A stretch of DNA of 64,000 nucleotides from assembly GCA_002329155.1 (NCBI GenBank), contig DCXY01000049.1:115006-179005 (forward strand). Direction: 5' to 3'. The notes beneath the pieces were generated by a model, which did no database searches, was not told the origin of the DNA, and saw only the letters and a list, made by a program, of their open reading frames with translations. Numbering within the stretch: position 1 is the stretch's first letter; every line of letters starts with the position of its first letter. Shown piece after piece: positions 10,447 to 20,258 of this stretch. This DNA comes from Stenotrophomonas sp. UBA2124. GTDB taxonomy: Bacteria; Pseudomonadota; Gammaproteobacteria; Xanthomonadales; Xanthomonadaceae. The translations under genes and the position numbers were made by a program.

Positions 10447-10803
10447 TCAGGCAATACCGAAGCGCTTCTTGAAACCGTTGTCGCTGAAGCCCTGGCTGAA
10501 CTGGCCATCGTCGGTGATCACCACCGGGCGCTTGATCAGCTGCGGGTATTCGCGCAGCAGCAGCTTCCATTCGGCATCGGAAGCGGCGCCCTTGCGGTTG
10601 TCCGGCAGCTGCCGCCAGGTGGTGGAGGACTTGTTGATCATCGCCTCGAAACCACCGGCCTTGCTTGCCCATTCCACCAGCACTTCAGGCGTCGGCTTGT
10701 TGTCGCGGTAATCCACGAAGGTATGGGCGATGCCGAAGCGATCCAGCCACTTGGTGGCCTTCCTGCAGGTGTCGCAGTTCTTCAAACCGTAAATCCTCGT
10801 CAT
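10447..10803 (-). CDS. ArsC/Spx-family thioredoxin-fold protein (YffB-like)
   Basis: 118-aa protein of the arsenate reductase (ArsC)-like family. It begins MTRIYGLKNCDTCRKATKWL with a CxxC pair (Cys10, Cys13), followed by the family's FVDYRDNKPTPE and a C-terminal RPVVITDDGQFSQGFSDNGF. This pattern matches the YffB/Spx-like branch rather than true arsenate reductases. Its place between dapD and dapE is recurrent in gammaproteobacteria, but its function there is not established. A C/G-run repeat separates it from dapD. Confidence 0.88.
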   Translation of the reverse strand: MTRIYGLKNCDTCRKATKWLDRFGIAHTFVDYRDNKPTPEVLVEWASKAGGFEAMINKSSTTWRQLPDNRKGAASDAEWKLLLREYPQLIKRPVVITDDGQFSQGFSDNGFKKRFGIA

Positions 10804-10846
10804 GGGTTCAGCTCACGCGTTTGTCAGTGGCACCGGACATGCAATG

Positions 10847-10913
10847 CCCTCATCCGCCCCTTCGGGGCACCTTCCCCCAAAAGGGGGCTGCAGGTCCCAT
10901 CAACGGGAAAAGG
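10847..10913 (+). repeat. C/G-run intergenic repeat (copy 3)
   Basis: Copy of the ~70-bp repeat ccctcatccgccccttcggggc...cccccaaaagggggctgcaggtccc, located between dapD and the ArsC-like gene. Other copies are at 2663-2737 (inverted), 3640-3716 and 42678-42745. It folds into two consecutive hairpins (ccccttcgggg and cccccaaaaggggg). Confidence 0.8.
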
Positions 10914-10927
10914 TTATGCCGATGTGC

Positions 10928-12022
10928 TCAGTCCGCCAGACCGCGCAGCAGGTCGTTGACGCTGGTCTTGCTGCGCGTGCGCGCATCCACCTGCTTGACG
11001 ATCACCGCGCAGTACAGCGAGTGCGTGCCGTCCTTGGACGGCAGCGAGCCGCTGACCACCACGCTGTACGGCGGAATGTAGCCGTAGCTGATTTCGCCGG
11101 TGGCGCGGTTGTAGATGCGGGTGCTCTGGCTGAGGAACACGCCCATGCCGATCACGCTGTGGTGGCCGACCACCACGCCCTCCACCACTTCCGAGCGCGC
11201 ACCGATGAAGCAGTGGTCCTCGATGATGGTCGGGCTGGCCTGCAACGGCTCCAGCACGCCGCCGATGCCGGCGCCGCCGGACAGGTGGCAGTGCTTGCCG
11301 ATCTGCGCGCACGAACCCACCGTGGCCCAGGTATCGACCATGGTGCCCTCGCCCACATGCGCGCCGATGTTGGTGAAGCTCGGCATCAGCACCACGTCCT
11401 TGCCGAAGTGGGTGCCGCGGCGGGCGATGGCGCCCGGCACCACGCGCACGCCCGCCTGCCGGAAACGGGTTTCGTCATAGCCCTCGAAGCGCGACTCCAC
11501 CTTGTCCCAGAACGGCGCGGGGCTGCCGTCCATCACCGCCATGTCGTTGACGCGGAAGTACAGCAGCACCGCCTTCTTCAGCCATTCGTTGACCTTCCAG
11601 CCACCATTGCCATCGGGCTCGGCAACGCGGAACTCGCCCGATTCCAGGCCGTCGATGACGCGGTTCACCAGCGGGCGGGTCGAACCTTCGATCTCGTCCA
11701 CGGTGAGCATGGTGCGGCGCTCGAACGCGCTCTCGATGCTGAACTTCATTTCGGCCACGCCCGGTGCCGGCGGCTTGCGCAGGCTGCGCGGGCCCACCGA
11801 TTCCACGCTCTTCGGCTTGCCTGCGGCAACGGCCTTCTTCGGCACTGCCTTGGCAGCCGGCACGGCCTTCTTTGCCGGGGCGGCAGGCTTTTTGGCAACG
11901 ACCTTTTGGGCTGCTGCCTTTTTGACTGCCGCCTTCGTCACGGACTTCTTCGCTGCCGGCTTGGTGGCGGTCTTCTTCGGCGCGGCCTTGCGGGCGGCGG
12001 GCTTGGGCTTGGTGGTTGCCAT
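10928..12022 (-). CDS. dapD: Tetrahydrodipicolinate N-succinyltransferase with basic N-terminal arm
   Basis: Transfers succinate from succinyl-CoA to tetrahydrodipicolinate in the lysine/DAP pathway. The catalytic part (from about residue 90, MKFSIESAFERRTMLT) matches E. coli DapD over its whole length, including WLKKAVLLYFRVND and the left-handed beta-helix hexapeptides. Residues 1-85 are an extra Lys/Ala/Pro-rich tract, like histone-H1 or AlgP tails (AAPKKTATKPAAKKSVTKAA). The long start is supported because its ATG overlaps the glnD TGA (TGATG) and has a ggag ribosome-binding site inside glnD. An internal start at the MKFS methionine remains possible as a second form. Confidence 0.92.
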   Translation of the reverse strand: MATTKPKPAARKAAPKKTATKPAAKKSVTKAAVKKAAAQKVVAKKPAAPAKKAVPAAKAVPKKAVAAGKPKSVESVGPRSLRKPPAPGVAEMKFSIESAFERRTMLTVDEIEGSTRPLVNRVIDGLESGEFRVAEPDGNGGWKVNEWLKKAVLLYFRVNDMAVMDGSPAPFWDKVESRFEGYDETRFRQAGVRVVPGAIARRGTHFGKDVVLMPSFTNIGAHVGEGTMVDTWATVGSCAQIGKHCHLSGGAGIGGVLEPLQASPTIIEDHCFIGARSEVVEGVVVGHHSVIGMGVFLSQSTRIYNRATGEISYGYIPPYSVVVSGSLPSKDGTHSLYCAVIVKQVDARTRSKTSVNDLLRGLAD

Positions 12023-14670
12023 CAGCGGGGGTCTCCTGGCGCTCTATCGGGTTCCAGGCTGGCCAGCAACGCTTCGCGCAGGGCCTGCCGGGAGGTTTCG
12101 GTAAGGGGTTGATCGTGGCGATCGGTCAGCTGGAACTGGTCTTCGGCACGCTCGCCGAACGTGGCGATGCGCGCATCCTGCACGCGCAGGCGCTGGTCGC
12201 GCAGCACATGCGCCACGTCGGCCAGCAGGCCGGGGCGGTCCGGTGCCACCAGGTTCAACAGGGTGCGGCCGTCCTTGTTGGCATCGATGAACTCGATGCG
12301 CGGCGCGAAACGGAAATGCCGCAACTGGCGCGGCATCACCCGGCGCGCCGGGCGCAACGCCTGCAGATTTCCGCTCAGCGCCTTGCGCAGTGCTGCTTCC
12401 AGCCGCGCGGTATTGCCATCGGCGAAACTGACCGCCGGCGTCACCTCGAAACTGTCGAAGATGGTGTCTTCCGGGCCGTCGAGCACGCGCGCACGGTGGA
12501 TGCCGTAACCGGCGCGGTCCAGGGTCATCACGATGGCCGCGAACAGGCCGTCACGGTCGGGCGAATGCACGAATACTTCCAGCGCATCGCTTTCGGGGGC
12601 AATGCGCCGCACCTTCACCAGCGTGCCACCCTTGTCCACCTCCATCAGCGAACTGGCCTGCCACACCAGCTGCTCGGGGCGGAAGCGCAGGAAGCTCTCA
12701 TCCGGCATCGCGCTGAACTGGCGTTCGATCACTGCATCGTCGTGGCCCAGCAGGCGCATCTGCGCGTGCACGTTGTCACGCGCTTCCTGCACGCGCTCGG
12801 CGATGGGCAGGGTCTGCTCGCCCCCTTCGCGCAATGCACGGCGGGCGGCGAAATACAGATCGGCCAGCAGGCGGTCCTTCCACGCATTCCACAGCTTGGG
12901 GCTGGTGCCGGCGATGTCGGCGCAGGTCAGCAGATAGAGGTAGTCCAGCCGCTCACGGTCACCCACCAGCGTGGCGAAACGGTGGATCACCTCCGGGTCG
13001 GTGATGTCCTGCTTCTGTGCGGTCACCGACATGCGCAGGTGCTGCTCCACCAGCCACGCCACCAGCTCGGTATCGGAGCTGCTCAGGCCATGGGCGCTGC
13101 AGAATTCGCGTGCATCCACCGCGCCCAGTTCGGAGTGGTCGCCACCACGCCCCTTGGCGATGTCATGGAACAGGCCCGCCAGCAGCAGCAGCTCCGGCTT
13201 GCGCAGGCGCGGCCAGACTTCATGGGCGATGGAGAAACGCTCGTCGGCGCGGCCGGCGGCGAACAGGCCGATGTTCCGCAGCACCATCAGGGTGTGCTGG
13301 TCCACGGTGTAGACGTGAAACAGATCGAACTGCATGCGCCCGGATACCTGCGCGAAGGCAGGAATCCACTGCCCCAGCACGCCCAGCCGCGCCATGCGTG
13401 AGAGTGTGTCCACCGCGCGCGGGCCACGCAGCAGCGCCATGAACTGCGCGCGCACCGTGGCATCGACTTCGGTGTAGGAAGGAATCTCATCCAGCAGCTC
13501 GGCCAGACCGCGTGCGGTCATCGAATGCAGTCCGCGCACGTCGCTGGTGCGCGCCCAGCAGGCGAACAAGGCGAACACGCTGGCGATGCTGTCATGCGGC
13601 CACAGCGGGTCGTCCGCCGACAGGTAGCCACGACGCAGCGAGAAACCATCGCCTACCGGCAGCGGCACCGCTTCGCCGTCGAACTGCTCCTCGAAACGCT
13701 GCAGCAGGCGGTCGCTGATGCGCCGGATCACCGCCGCGCTGCGGTAGAAGCCCTGCATCATCTTCTCGACACCCAGGCTTTCGGCGTCATCGACGAAGCC
13801 CATGCGTGCGGCCAGCGCCTTCTGGTGGTCGAAGCGCAGCCGCTCCTCGGCGCGCTGTGCCACCAGATGCAGGCCGAAGCGCAGCCGTGCCAGCACCAGC
13901 CGCTCACGCTTGAGCGCGGCCGCTTCGTCCAGGCCCAGATGCCCCAGCCCGACCAGCGCATCGATGTTGCCCACGCCGAAGGCGCGCAGCGCCATCCAGC
14001 CCAGCGTATTGAGATCACGCAGACCACCGGGGCCGTCCTTGATGTCCGGCTCCAGGTTGTCGGCAGTGTCGCCAAAGCGCTGGTGCCGGCGCAGCAGCTC
14101 CTCGCGCTTGGTCAGGAAGTATTCGCGCGCCGGCCAGATCAGCGTGGGCGACACGGCCCGTGCCAGCGCCTGCTGGGCGAAGGGTTCGGCACAGACCGGG
14201 CGCGCTTCGATCAGCGCGGTCAACACGGTCTGGTCGGCCGCCGCCTGCGTGCATTGCGCGGCGGAGCGCACCGCGTGGCTGGCCGGAAGGCCGGCATCCC
14301 ACAGCAGCGCGAACAGCCGCGCCAGTGCCGCAGCGTGGGCATGCTGCGCATCGTTCTCACCGAAAACCAGCAGGTCGATGTCCGAGCACGGGAACAACTC
14401 ACCGCGCCCATAACCGCCTACCGCGAACAGCGCCAGCCCGCTGTCCGTGCCCATGCAGCGCCGCCACGCCTCGCACAGCAGCTGGTCCACCGCGCGGGCG
14501 CGCAGCGCCAGCAACCGCTCGACGTTGTCGGCCTGCTCGAAGCGCCGGGCCAGCCGGGCGTCGTTGTGCGCAAGCCACTGCCGGGCCTGTTCGGCCCAGC
14601 CTGCATCACCGGCGGGGTCCGCCGGCGCGTCCGGTACGTTCTCTACCAGGCCCGCCGGCAGTTGGCTCAT
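12022..14670 (-). CDS. glnD: PII uridylyltransferase / uridylyl-removing enzyme
   Basis: Bifunctional nitrogen sensor that uridylylates PII (GlnB/GlnK) when glutamine is low and removes UMP when it is high. It encodes 882 aa from MSQLPAGLVENV. Domains: nucleotidyltransferase with GGYGRGELFPCSDIDLLV near residues 83-100; HD hydrolase with GLFHDIAKGRGGDHSELG near 495-512; two C-terminal ACT domains (about 700-880). The start codon overlaps the map stop (ATGA), and its own stop overlaps the dapD start, so the three genes are probably translationally coupled. Confidence 0.95.
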   Translation of the reverse strand: MSQLPAGLVENVPDAPADPAGDAGWAEQARQWLAHNDARLARRFEQADNVERLLALRARAVDQLLCEAWRRCMGTDSGLALFAVGGYGRGELFPCSDIDLLVFGENDAQHAHAAALARLFALLWDAGLPASHAVRSAAQCTQAAADQTVLTALIEARPVCAEPFAQQALARAVSPTLIWPAREYFLTKREELLRRHQRFGDTADNLEPDIKDGPGGLRDLNTLGWMALRAFGVGNIDALVGLGHLGLDEAAALKRERLVLARLRFGLHLVAQRAEERLRFDHQKALAARMGFVDDAESLGVEKMMQGFYRSAAVIRRISDRLLQRFEEQFDGEAVPLPVGDGFSLRRGYLSADDPLWPHDSIASVFALFACWARTSDVRGLHSMTARGLAELLDEIPSYTEVDATVRAQFMALLRGPRAVDTLSRMARLGVLGQWIPAFAQVSGRMQFDLFHVYTVDQHTLMVLRNIGLFAAGRADERFSIAHEVWPRLRKPELLLLAGLFHDIAKGRGGDHSELGAVDAREFCSAHGLSSSDTELVAWLVEQHLRMSVTAQKQDITDPEVIHRFATLVGDRERLDYLYLLTCADIAGTSPKLWNAWKDRLLADLYFAARRALREGGEQTLPIAERVQEARDNVHAQMRLLGHDDAVIERQFSAMPDESFLRFRPEQLVWQASSLMEVDKGGTLVKVRRIAPESDALEVFVHSPDRDGLFAAIVMTLDRAGYGIHRARVLDGPEDTIFDSFEVTPAVSFADGNTARLEAALRKALSGNLQALRPARRVMPRQLRHFRFAPRIEFIDANKDGRTLLNLVAPDRPGLLADVAHVLRDQRLRVQDARIATFGERAEDQFQLTDRHDQPLTETSRQALREALLASLEPDRAPGDPR

Positions 14671-15455
14671 GCCGGCGCGGATTCGGCGGATGACTCGGCC
14701 GGCGACAGCGTCAGCACCTCCACGCCATCCTCGGTCACCGCGATCATGTGCTCCCACTGCGCCGAGAGCTTGCGGTCCTTGGTGACCACGGTCCAGCCGT
14801 CGGGAAGCACCTTGGTGTAGCGGGTGCCTTCATTGATCATCGGTTCGATGGTGAAGGTCATGCCCGGCTTGAGCACCAGGCCCTGGCCCGGACGGCCGTA
14901 ATGCAGCACCTGCGGCTCATCGTGATAGACCTTGCCGATGCCGTGGCCGCAGTACTCGCGCACCACGCTGAAACGCTCGGACTCCGCGTATTCCTGGATG
15001 GCATGGCCCACGTCACCCAGCGTCGCGCCCGGCTTGACCGCACGGATGCCGCGCCACATCGCTTCCCTGGTGGTTTCCACCAGGCGCTTGGCCATGACCG
15101 ACGGGGTGCCCACGTAGTACATGCGGCTGGTATCGCCGTGCCAGCCATCCTTGATGACGGTCACGTCGATGTTGATGATGTCCCCGTCCTTGAGCGCCTT
15201 GGCCTCGCTGGGGATGCCGTGGCAGATGACGTTGTTGACCGAGGTGCACACGGTCTTGGGGAACCCGCGGTAGCCGACGTTGGCCGGAATCGCACCCTGC
15301 ACGTTGATGATGTGGTCGTGGCAGATGCGGTCCAGCTCCTCGGTGGTCACACCGGGCTTGACGTGGGGACCAATGATGTCGAGCACCTCGGCCGCCAGGC
15401 GGCCGGCGATGCGCATCTTCTCGATTTCTTCGGGGGTTTTCAGATGGATTGCCAT
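14667..15455 (-). CDS. map: Methionine aminopeptidase type I
   Basis: Removes the initiator Met from nascent proteins. It encodes 262 aa (E. coli 264) starting MAIHLKTPEEIEKMRIAGRLAAEVL. Metal ligands appear in INIDVTVIKDGWHGDTSRMYYVG, in the GHGIGKVYHDEPQ segment and at the C-terminal Glu residues. An in-frame ATG at 15473 exists, but the family N-terminus fits 15455. A gataat -10-like hexamer ends six bases before this ATG and no Shine-Dalgarno is seen, so the mRNA may be leaderless. First gene of map-glnD-dapD-arsC-dapE. Confidence 0.95.
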   Translation of the reverse strand: MAIHLKTPEEIEKMRIAGRLAAEVLDIIGPHVKPGVTTEELDRICHDHIINVQGAIPANVGYRGFPKTVCTSVNNVICHGIPSEAKALKDGDIINIDVTVIKDGWHGDTSRMYYVGTPSVMAKRLVETTREAMWRGIRAVKPGATLGDVGHAIQEYAESERFSVVREYCGHGIGKVYHDEPQVLHYGRPGQGLVLKPGMTFTIEPMINEGTRYTKVLPDGWTVVTKDRKLSAQWEHMIAVTEDGVEVLTLSPAESSAESAPA

Positions 15456-15840
15456 CCGGCCATTATCGCCCATTTGGCGCGGCCCGCCGAGCTTGACGGG
15501 CGCTCATCACCATTGTGAATGGGAATTGGCTGCCGCCCACTGGCCGCCCTGCCTGCCCACCCGCACCCCGGTTTGCGCCGCCCTGCCTGGCCCGGCTATA
15601 CTCCGCAGGCTTTGTCGGGCGCCTGCCCGGCAGAACCGCCCACGCCGGGCGTCACCGGCGAATCCACACCCTACGCCCCCATCCGTGCCGGGGTGCCCTG
15701 CCAGTCAGGGTTCGGCCACGGAGGCGCAGGGGAAGCCCAACCCCGGAACCGATGTGCGCCCTACAGGCTGCACAGGCATGCACGGCTTTCACAACAGCCG
15801 CCGCGCAGGCCAGCAACGGTTCCCCATCAGGAGTTCTGCA
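15456..15840. promoter_or_regulatory. Divergent map/rpsB regulatory region and rpsB leader
   Basis: 385 bp between divergent genes. For map, a gataat -10 candidate lies at 15467-15462 on the minus strand. For rpsB, ttgcgc (15573-15578) and tatact (15597-15602), 18 nt apart, form a good promoter. This leaves a leader of roughly 230 nt before the rpsB ATG, with GC-rich inverted segments (gggcgcctgcccgg near 15618). Bacterial rpsB leaders are often targets of S2 autoregulation; I infer the same possibility here but did not identify a specific motif. Confidence 0.6.
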
Positions 15841-16653
<813 letters not shown>

Positions 16654-16787
16654 TGCATCGGGCGGGCGCATTGACTGCGCCCGCTTCCCCTGTACCGGCG
16701 CGCCCGCGCGCCGGTCACTGACAGGGCCACGTAACAACGGCCGGCAATCATTGCCGGCTTGCCCCTTTCTATTCGTGAGGTAATTCC
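16654..16787 (+). promoter_or_regulatory. rpsB-tsf spacer with hairpins
   Basis: 134 bp holding two strong hairpins, ccggcgcgcccgcgcgccgg near 16695-16714 and gccggcaatcattgccggc near 16741-16759. The second is followed by the weakly T-rich ttgcccctttctatt. Partial termination or mRNA processing between rpsB and tsf is plausible. The tsf start has a gaggt ribosome-binding site. Confidence 0.5.
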
Positions 16788-17666
16788 ATGGAAATCACTG
16801 CTTCCCTGGTCAAGGAACTGCGTGAGCGCACCGGCGCCGGCATGATGGAGTGCAAGAAGGCTCTGTCCGAAGCTGGCGGCAACATCGATGCCGCTGCTGA
16901 AGCCCTGCGCAAGTCCGGCGCCGCCAAGGCCGACAAGAAGGCCGACCGCGTCACCGCCGAAGGCCGCATTGGTGTTGCACAGGACGGCGGCAAGGCCGTG
17001 CTGGTTGAAGTGAACTCGGAAACCGACTTCGTTGCCAACGACGTCAACTTCAAGAACTTCGTCGATGCCGTCGCCCAGGCCGCCCTGGCCTCCGGCGCCG
17101 CCGACGTGGAAGCCCTGAAGTCGGCCAAGCTGCCGGGCGGCGAGACCGTTGAAGAGTCGCGCGCCACCGCCATCCAGAAGCTGGGCGAGAACATCCAGAT
17201 CCGTCGCCTGGTCAAGGTTGACGGCAACAACACCGTCGGCGCCTACGTGCACACCAACGGCAAGATTGGCGTGCTGGTTGACCTGGCTGGCGGCAACGCC
17301 GAGCTGGCCAACGGCCTGGCCATGCACGTGGCCGCGATGAACCCGCCGCACAACAAGGCTGCCGACGTGCCGGCCGAGTTCGTTGCCAAGGAAAAGGAAA
17401 TCGAGCTGGCCAAGATGAGCGAGAAGGACAAGGCCAAGCCGGCTGAAATCCTGGAAAAGATCATCAGCGGCAAGATCAACAAGATCATCAGCGAAGTGAC
17501 CCTGTACGGCCAGAGCTACGTGCTGGACAGCGACAAGACCGTCGAGCAGGCCGTCAAGGCCGCCGGTGGCGACGTTGTCGGCTTCCAGCGCCTGGTGGTT
17601 GGCGAAGGCATCGAGAAGGTGGTGGAAGACTACGCCGCCGAAGTTGCCAAGGCCATGCAGGTCTGA
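16788..17666 (+). CDS. tsf: Elongation factor Ts
   Basis: Guanine-nucleotide exchange factor that regenerates EF-Tu-GTP. It encodes 292 aa. The N-terminal UBA-like domain carries VKELRERTGAGMMECKKAL, followed by the core with VNSETDFVA; the C-terminal part includes LYGQSYVLDSDKTVEQ. Follows rpsB as in most bacteria and ends at a strong terminator. Confidence 0.97.
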   Translation: MEITASLVKELRERTGAGMMECKKALSEAGGNIDAAAEALRKSGAAKADKKADRVTAEGRIGVAQDGGKAVLVEVNSETDFVANDVNFKNFVDAVAQAALASGAADVEALKSAKLPGGETVEESRATAIQKLGENIQIRRLVKVDGNNTVGAYVHTNGKIGVLVDLAGGNAELANGLAMHVAAMNPPHNKAADVPAEFVAKEKEIELAKMSEKDKAKPAEILEKIISGKINKIISEVTLYGQSYVLDSDKTVEQAVKAAGGDVVGFQRLVVGEGIEKVVEDYAAEVAKAMQV

Positions 17667-17690
17667 TTTCAGCCTGGCTGTGGTAGGGAA

Positions 17691-17717
17691 AAGCCGCGGA
17701 TTTCCGCGGCTTTTTTC
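17691..17717 (+). terminator. Intrinsic terminator after tsf
   Basis: Hairpin aaagccgcgg-attt-ccgcggcttt followed by a T run, 25 bp after the tsf stop. It separates rpsB-tsf from the HDOD-GGDEF gene and the pyrH cluster. Confidence 0.9.
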
Positions 17718-17835
17718 GTTTACGCCCCGCCGCTGCTGGCTGGCAGCCTGCCACCGAAAACCACCCCGCCTTCACCGATCTTTCATATTTGGGCAGCGGT
17801 TGTATGCTTGAAACATTGTCGCCCTATCCCTAGCC

Positions 17836-19341
17836 ATGACCCCCGAGCTTTCCGCTGCATTGTCCATCTGCCGCGACCTGCCATCGCCCCCCGCCATTGC
17901 CGCACGTCTGATAGAGCTGGCGCAGGACCCGGAGACGGATATCGCCAGCGTGGCCGATGCCATTGCACTGGACGTGGGGCTGAGTGCGCGCATGATGCGC
18001 ATCGCCAATTCGCCGCTGTACGCCAGCCGGCGCCGCATCGACAACCTGGGCCAGGCCCTGACCATGCTCGGGCTCAATGCCACGCTGCAGCTGTCGCTGG
18101 GCTTCAGCCTGTCCAGCGCACTGCGCGGCGGCGAGCAGCTGCAGCAACTGCACGAGGCCACCTGGCGCCGCGCCATCCTCAGTGCCCTGTCCGCCCGCTA
18201 CCTGGGCGCGGCCTGCGGCGTACGCCGGCTGGAGGAACTGATGCTGGCCGGCCTGCTGCAGGACCTGGGCATCCTGGCGCTGCTGCAGGTGCACCCGGAC
18301 CGCTACCCCGCCACCCTGGCCGCAGCCAGCGACAACAGCGATCTGGTGGCACGCGAGCACGCGCTGTTCGGTTGCAGCCACGCCGATGTCGGCGCGCAGC
18401 TGTGCAACCAGTGGGGCCTGCCGCGCTACCTGGCCGAAGCGATTGGCCACAGCGAACCGCCGGGCGTGCCGGCAGACCTGTTTGAACGCTGCGTCAGCCT
18501 GTCCGGCCATGTGGCCGCGATCTGGCTGGCCAGGGACACCGACCACGCCCATGCCACCGCCCTGCAGCTGGCCCAGCAACAACTGGGCCTGGACAGCGCC
18601 CGCTTCGAGCAGGTGCTGCAGCAGGTGAGCCAGATGCTGCCCGATGTCAGTGCACTGTTCGAGGTGCCCATCCCCTCGCCCGCCCGCGCCGCCTACCTGC
18701 TGGAGCACGCCAACGAACTGGTGATGCTGCGCAACCTGCGTGAACTGCAGGACGCCGGCAGCAACCGCCGCCGCGCCGAAGACTTCGAGCAGCAGGCGCG
18801 CCAGCTCTCGCAGCAGGCCCACCTGGACGCACTCACCGGCGTGCTCAACCGGCGCCAGCTGCAGAGCGTGCTGGAGCAGGAATTCAAGCGCGCCATCAGC
18901 GTGGACAGCCCGCTGTCGCTGGCCTTCATCGACCTGGACGACTTCAAGAAGATCAACGACGCCCACGGCCACCTGGTGGGCGACCAGGTGCTGCAGTCCT
19001 TCGCCAACTGCCTGCAGTCACAGCTGCGTGACGCCGACACGGTGGCGCGCTATGGCGGCGAGGAATTCGTGGTGCTGTTCCCCGGCGCCGCCGAGCAGAC
19101 CGCGGTGGAGGTGTTGCGCCGGGTGCTGCAGGTGGTGACCGACACACCGATGGCAGTCATCGACGAAACCCCGCTGCATGTGACGTTCTCGGCCGGGGTG
19201 GCCACACACGGCGACTACGAACGCTTCAACGACACCCACGGCCTGCTGCAGGCCGCCGACGATGTGCTGTACCGTTCCAAGAGCCTGGGCCGCAACCGGG
19301 TGAGCGCCCGCTCGCCTGCCAGCCACCCCACCGCCTGCTGA
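17836..19341 (+). CDS. HDOD-GGDEF signalling protein (putative diguanylate cyclase)
   Basis: 501-aa cytosolic regulator. Residues about 8-205 form an HDOD domain (PSPPAIAARLIELAQDPETDIASVADAI; MMRIANSPLYAS). About 230-325 is a helical linker. The C-terminal GGDEF domain (about 330-490) has an intact active site, GGEEF at 407-411, and an RDAD inhibitory site five residues before it, so it should make cyclic di-GMP with product inhibition. It lacks membrane segments. It sits between tsf and pyrH, two genes that are adjacent in many bacteria, so it interrupts that order. A small stem overlaps its stop codon (19331-19352). Confidence 0.9.
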   Translation: MTPELSAALSICRDLPSPPAIAARLIELAQDPETDIASVADAIALDVGLSARMMRIANSPLYASRRRIDNLGQALTMLGLNATLQLSLGFSLSSALRGGEQLQQLHEATWRRAILSALSARYLGAACGVRRLEELMLAGLLQDLGILALLQVHPDRYPATLAAASDNSDLVAREHALFGCSHADVGAQLCNQWGLPRYLAEAIGHSEPPGVPADLFERCVSLSGHVAAIWLARDTDHAHATALQLAQQQLGLDSARFEQVLQQVSQMLPDVSALFEVPIPSPARAAYLLEHANELVMLRNLRELQDAGSNRRRAEDFEQQARQLSQQAHLDALTGVLNRRQLQSVLEQEFKRAISVDSPLSLAFIDLDDFKKINDAHGHLVGDQVLQSFANCLQSQLRDADTVARYGGEEFVVLFPGAAEQTAVEVLRRVLQVVTDTPMAVIDETPLHVTFSAGVATHGDYERFNDTHGLLQAADDVLYRSKSLGRNRVSARSPASHPTAC

Positions 19342-19414
19342 ACCGCAGGCGGATCTGGGCGACGAATGTCGCTGCATTGCAACAAACCATCTGACCATGC
19401 GACGCCGGTTCCGT

Positions 19415-19420
19415 TAGAAT
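19415..19420 (+). promoter_or_regulatory. Candidate -10 of pyrH promoter
   Basis: tagaat at 19415-19420, 30 bp before the pyrH ATG, is a good -10; the best -35 (ctgacc, 19391-19396, 18-nt spacer) is weak. Inferred start of the pyrH transcription unit. Confidence 0.45.
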
Positions 19421-19450
19421 TCCCGCGTTTTCCAGCCACCAGAGGTCGTC

Positions 19451-20179
19451 ATGTCCCAACTCGCCTACCACCGCATCCTTCTGAAACTTTCCGGGGAGGC
19501 GCTGATGGGAGAGGAGGACTATGGCATCGACCCCAAGGTCATCAACCGCCTGGCGCAGGAAGTGATCGAAGCCCAGCAGGCCGGCGCTGAAATCGCGCTG
19601 GTGGTGGGCGGCGGCAACATCTTCCGCGGTGCCGGCCTGGCCGCAGGCGGCATGGACCGGGTCACCGGCGACCATATGGGCATGCTGGCCACCGTGATCA
19701 ACGCGCTGGCCATGCAGGACGCGCTGGAGAAGCTCGGCGGCAAGGCCCGGGTGATGAGCGCGATCAAGATCAACGACGTGTGCGAGGACTACATCCGCCG
19801 CCGCGCCATCCGCCATCTGGAAAAGGGCCGCCTGGTGATCTTCGCCGCCGGCACCGGCAACCCGTTCTTCACCACCGACTCCGGCGCCGCGCTGCGCGCC
19901 ATCGAGATCGGTGCCGACCTGCTGCTCAAGGCCACCAAGGTGGACGGCGTCTACAACAAGGACCCGAACAAGCACGCCGACGCGGTGCGCTACGACACCC
20001 TCACCTATGACCAGGTCATCAACCAGGGCCTGGAAGTGATGGATACCGCCGCCTTCGCCCTGGCCCGCGACAGCGACCTGCCGCTGCGCGTGTTCGACAT
20101 GGGCCAGCCGGGCGAGCTGCTCAAGATCCTGCGTGGCGAGAACATCGGCACCCTGGTCCACGGCCGCGACGCTCACTGA
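19451..20179 (+). CDS. pyrH: UMP kinase
   Basis: Phosphorylates UMP to UDP, the entry to UTP/CTP synthesis. It encodes 242 aa, typical of bacterial UMP kinases. Visible motifs are ILLKLSGEALMG at the N-terminus, VVGGGNIFRGAGLA for phosphate binding, and GTGNPFFTTDSGAALRA plus KATKVDGVYNKDP of the amino-acid-kinase fold. First gene of the large plus-strand cluster running to accA. Confidence 0.97.
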   Translation: MSQLAYHRILLKLSGEALMGEEDYGIDPKVINRLAQEVIEAQQAGAEIALVVGGGNIFRGAGLAAGGMDRVTGDHMGMLATVINALAMQDALEKLGGKARVMSAIKINDVCEDYIRRRAIRHLEKGRLVIFAAGTGNPFFTTDSGAALRAIEIGADLLLKATKVDGVYNKDPNKHADAVRYDTLTYDQVINQGLEVMDTAAFALARDSDLPLRVFDMGQPGELLKILRGENIGTLVHGRDAH

Positions 20180-20219
20180 ACCGAACGCGGCTTGGACCCG
20201 GCCGGGCGCGGTCTTCGCC

Positions 20220-20225
20220 TATAAT
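20220..20225 (+). promoter_or_regulatory. Consensus -10 upstream of frr
   Basis: A perfect tataat hexamer lies in the pyrH-frr spacer, about 34 bp before the frr start. No good -35 stands at the standard distance (ttggac is 22 nt away), so an extra promoter for frr is plausible but unproven. Confidence 0.45.
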
Positions 20226-20258
20226 CGGCCGGTTCCAGCACCATCAAGGATTCCGGCG

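Noticed and set aside
19331..19352. Hairpin at the end of the HDOD-GGDEF gene as a terminator
   Set aside because: It overlaps the stop codon and has no T run; only weak evidence.
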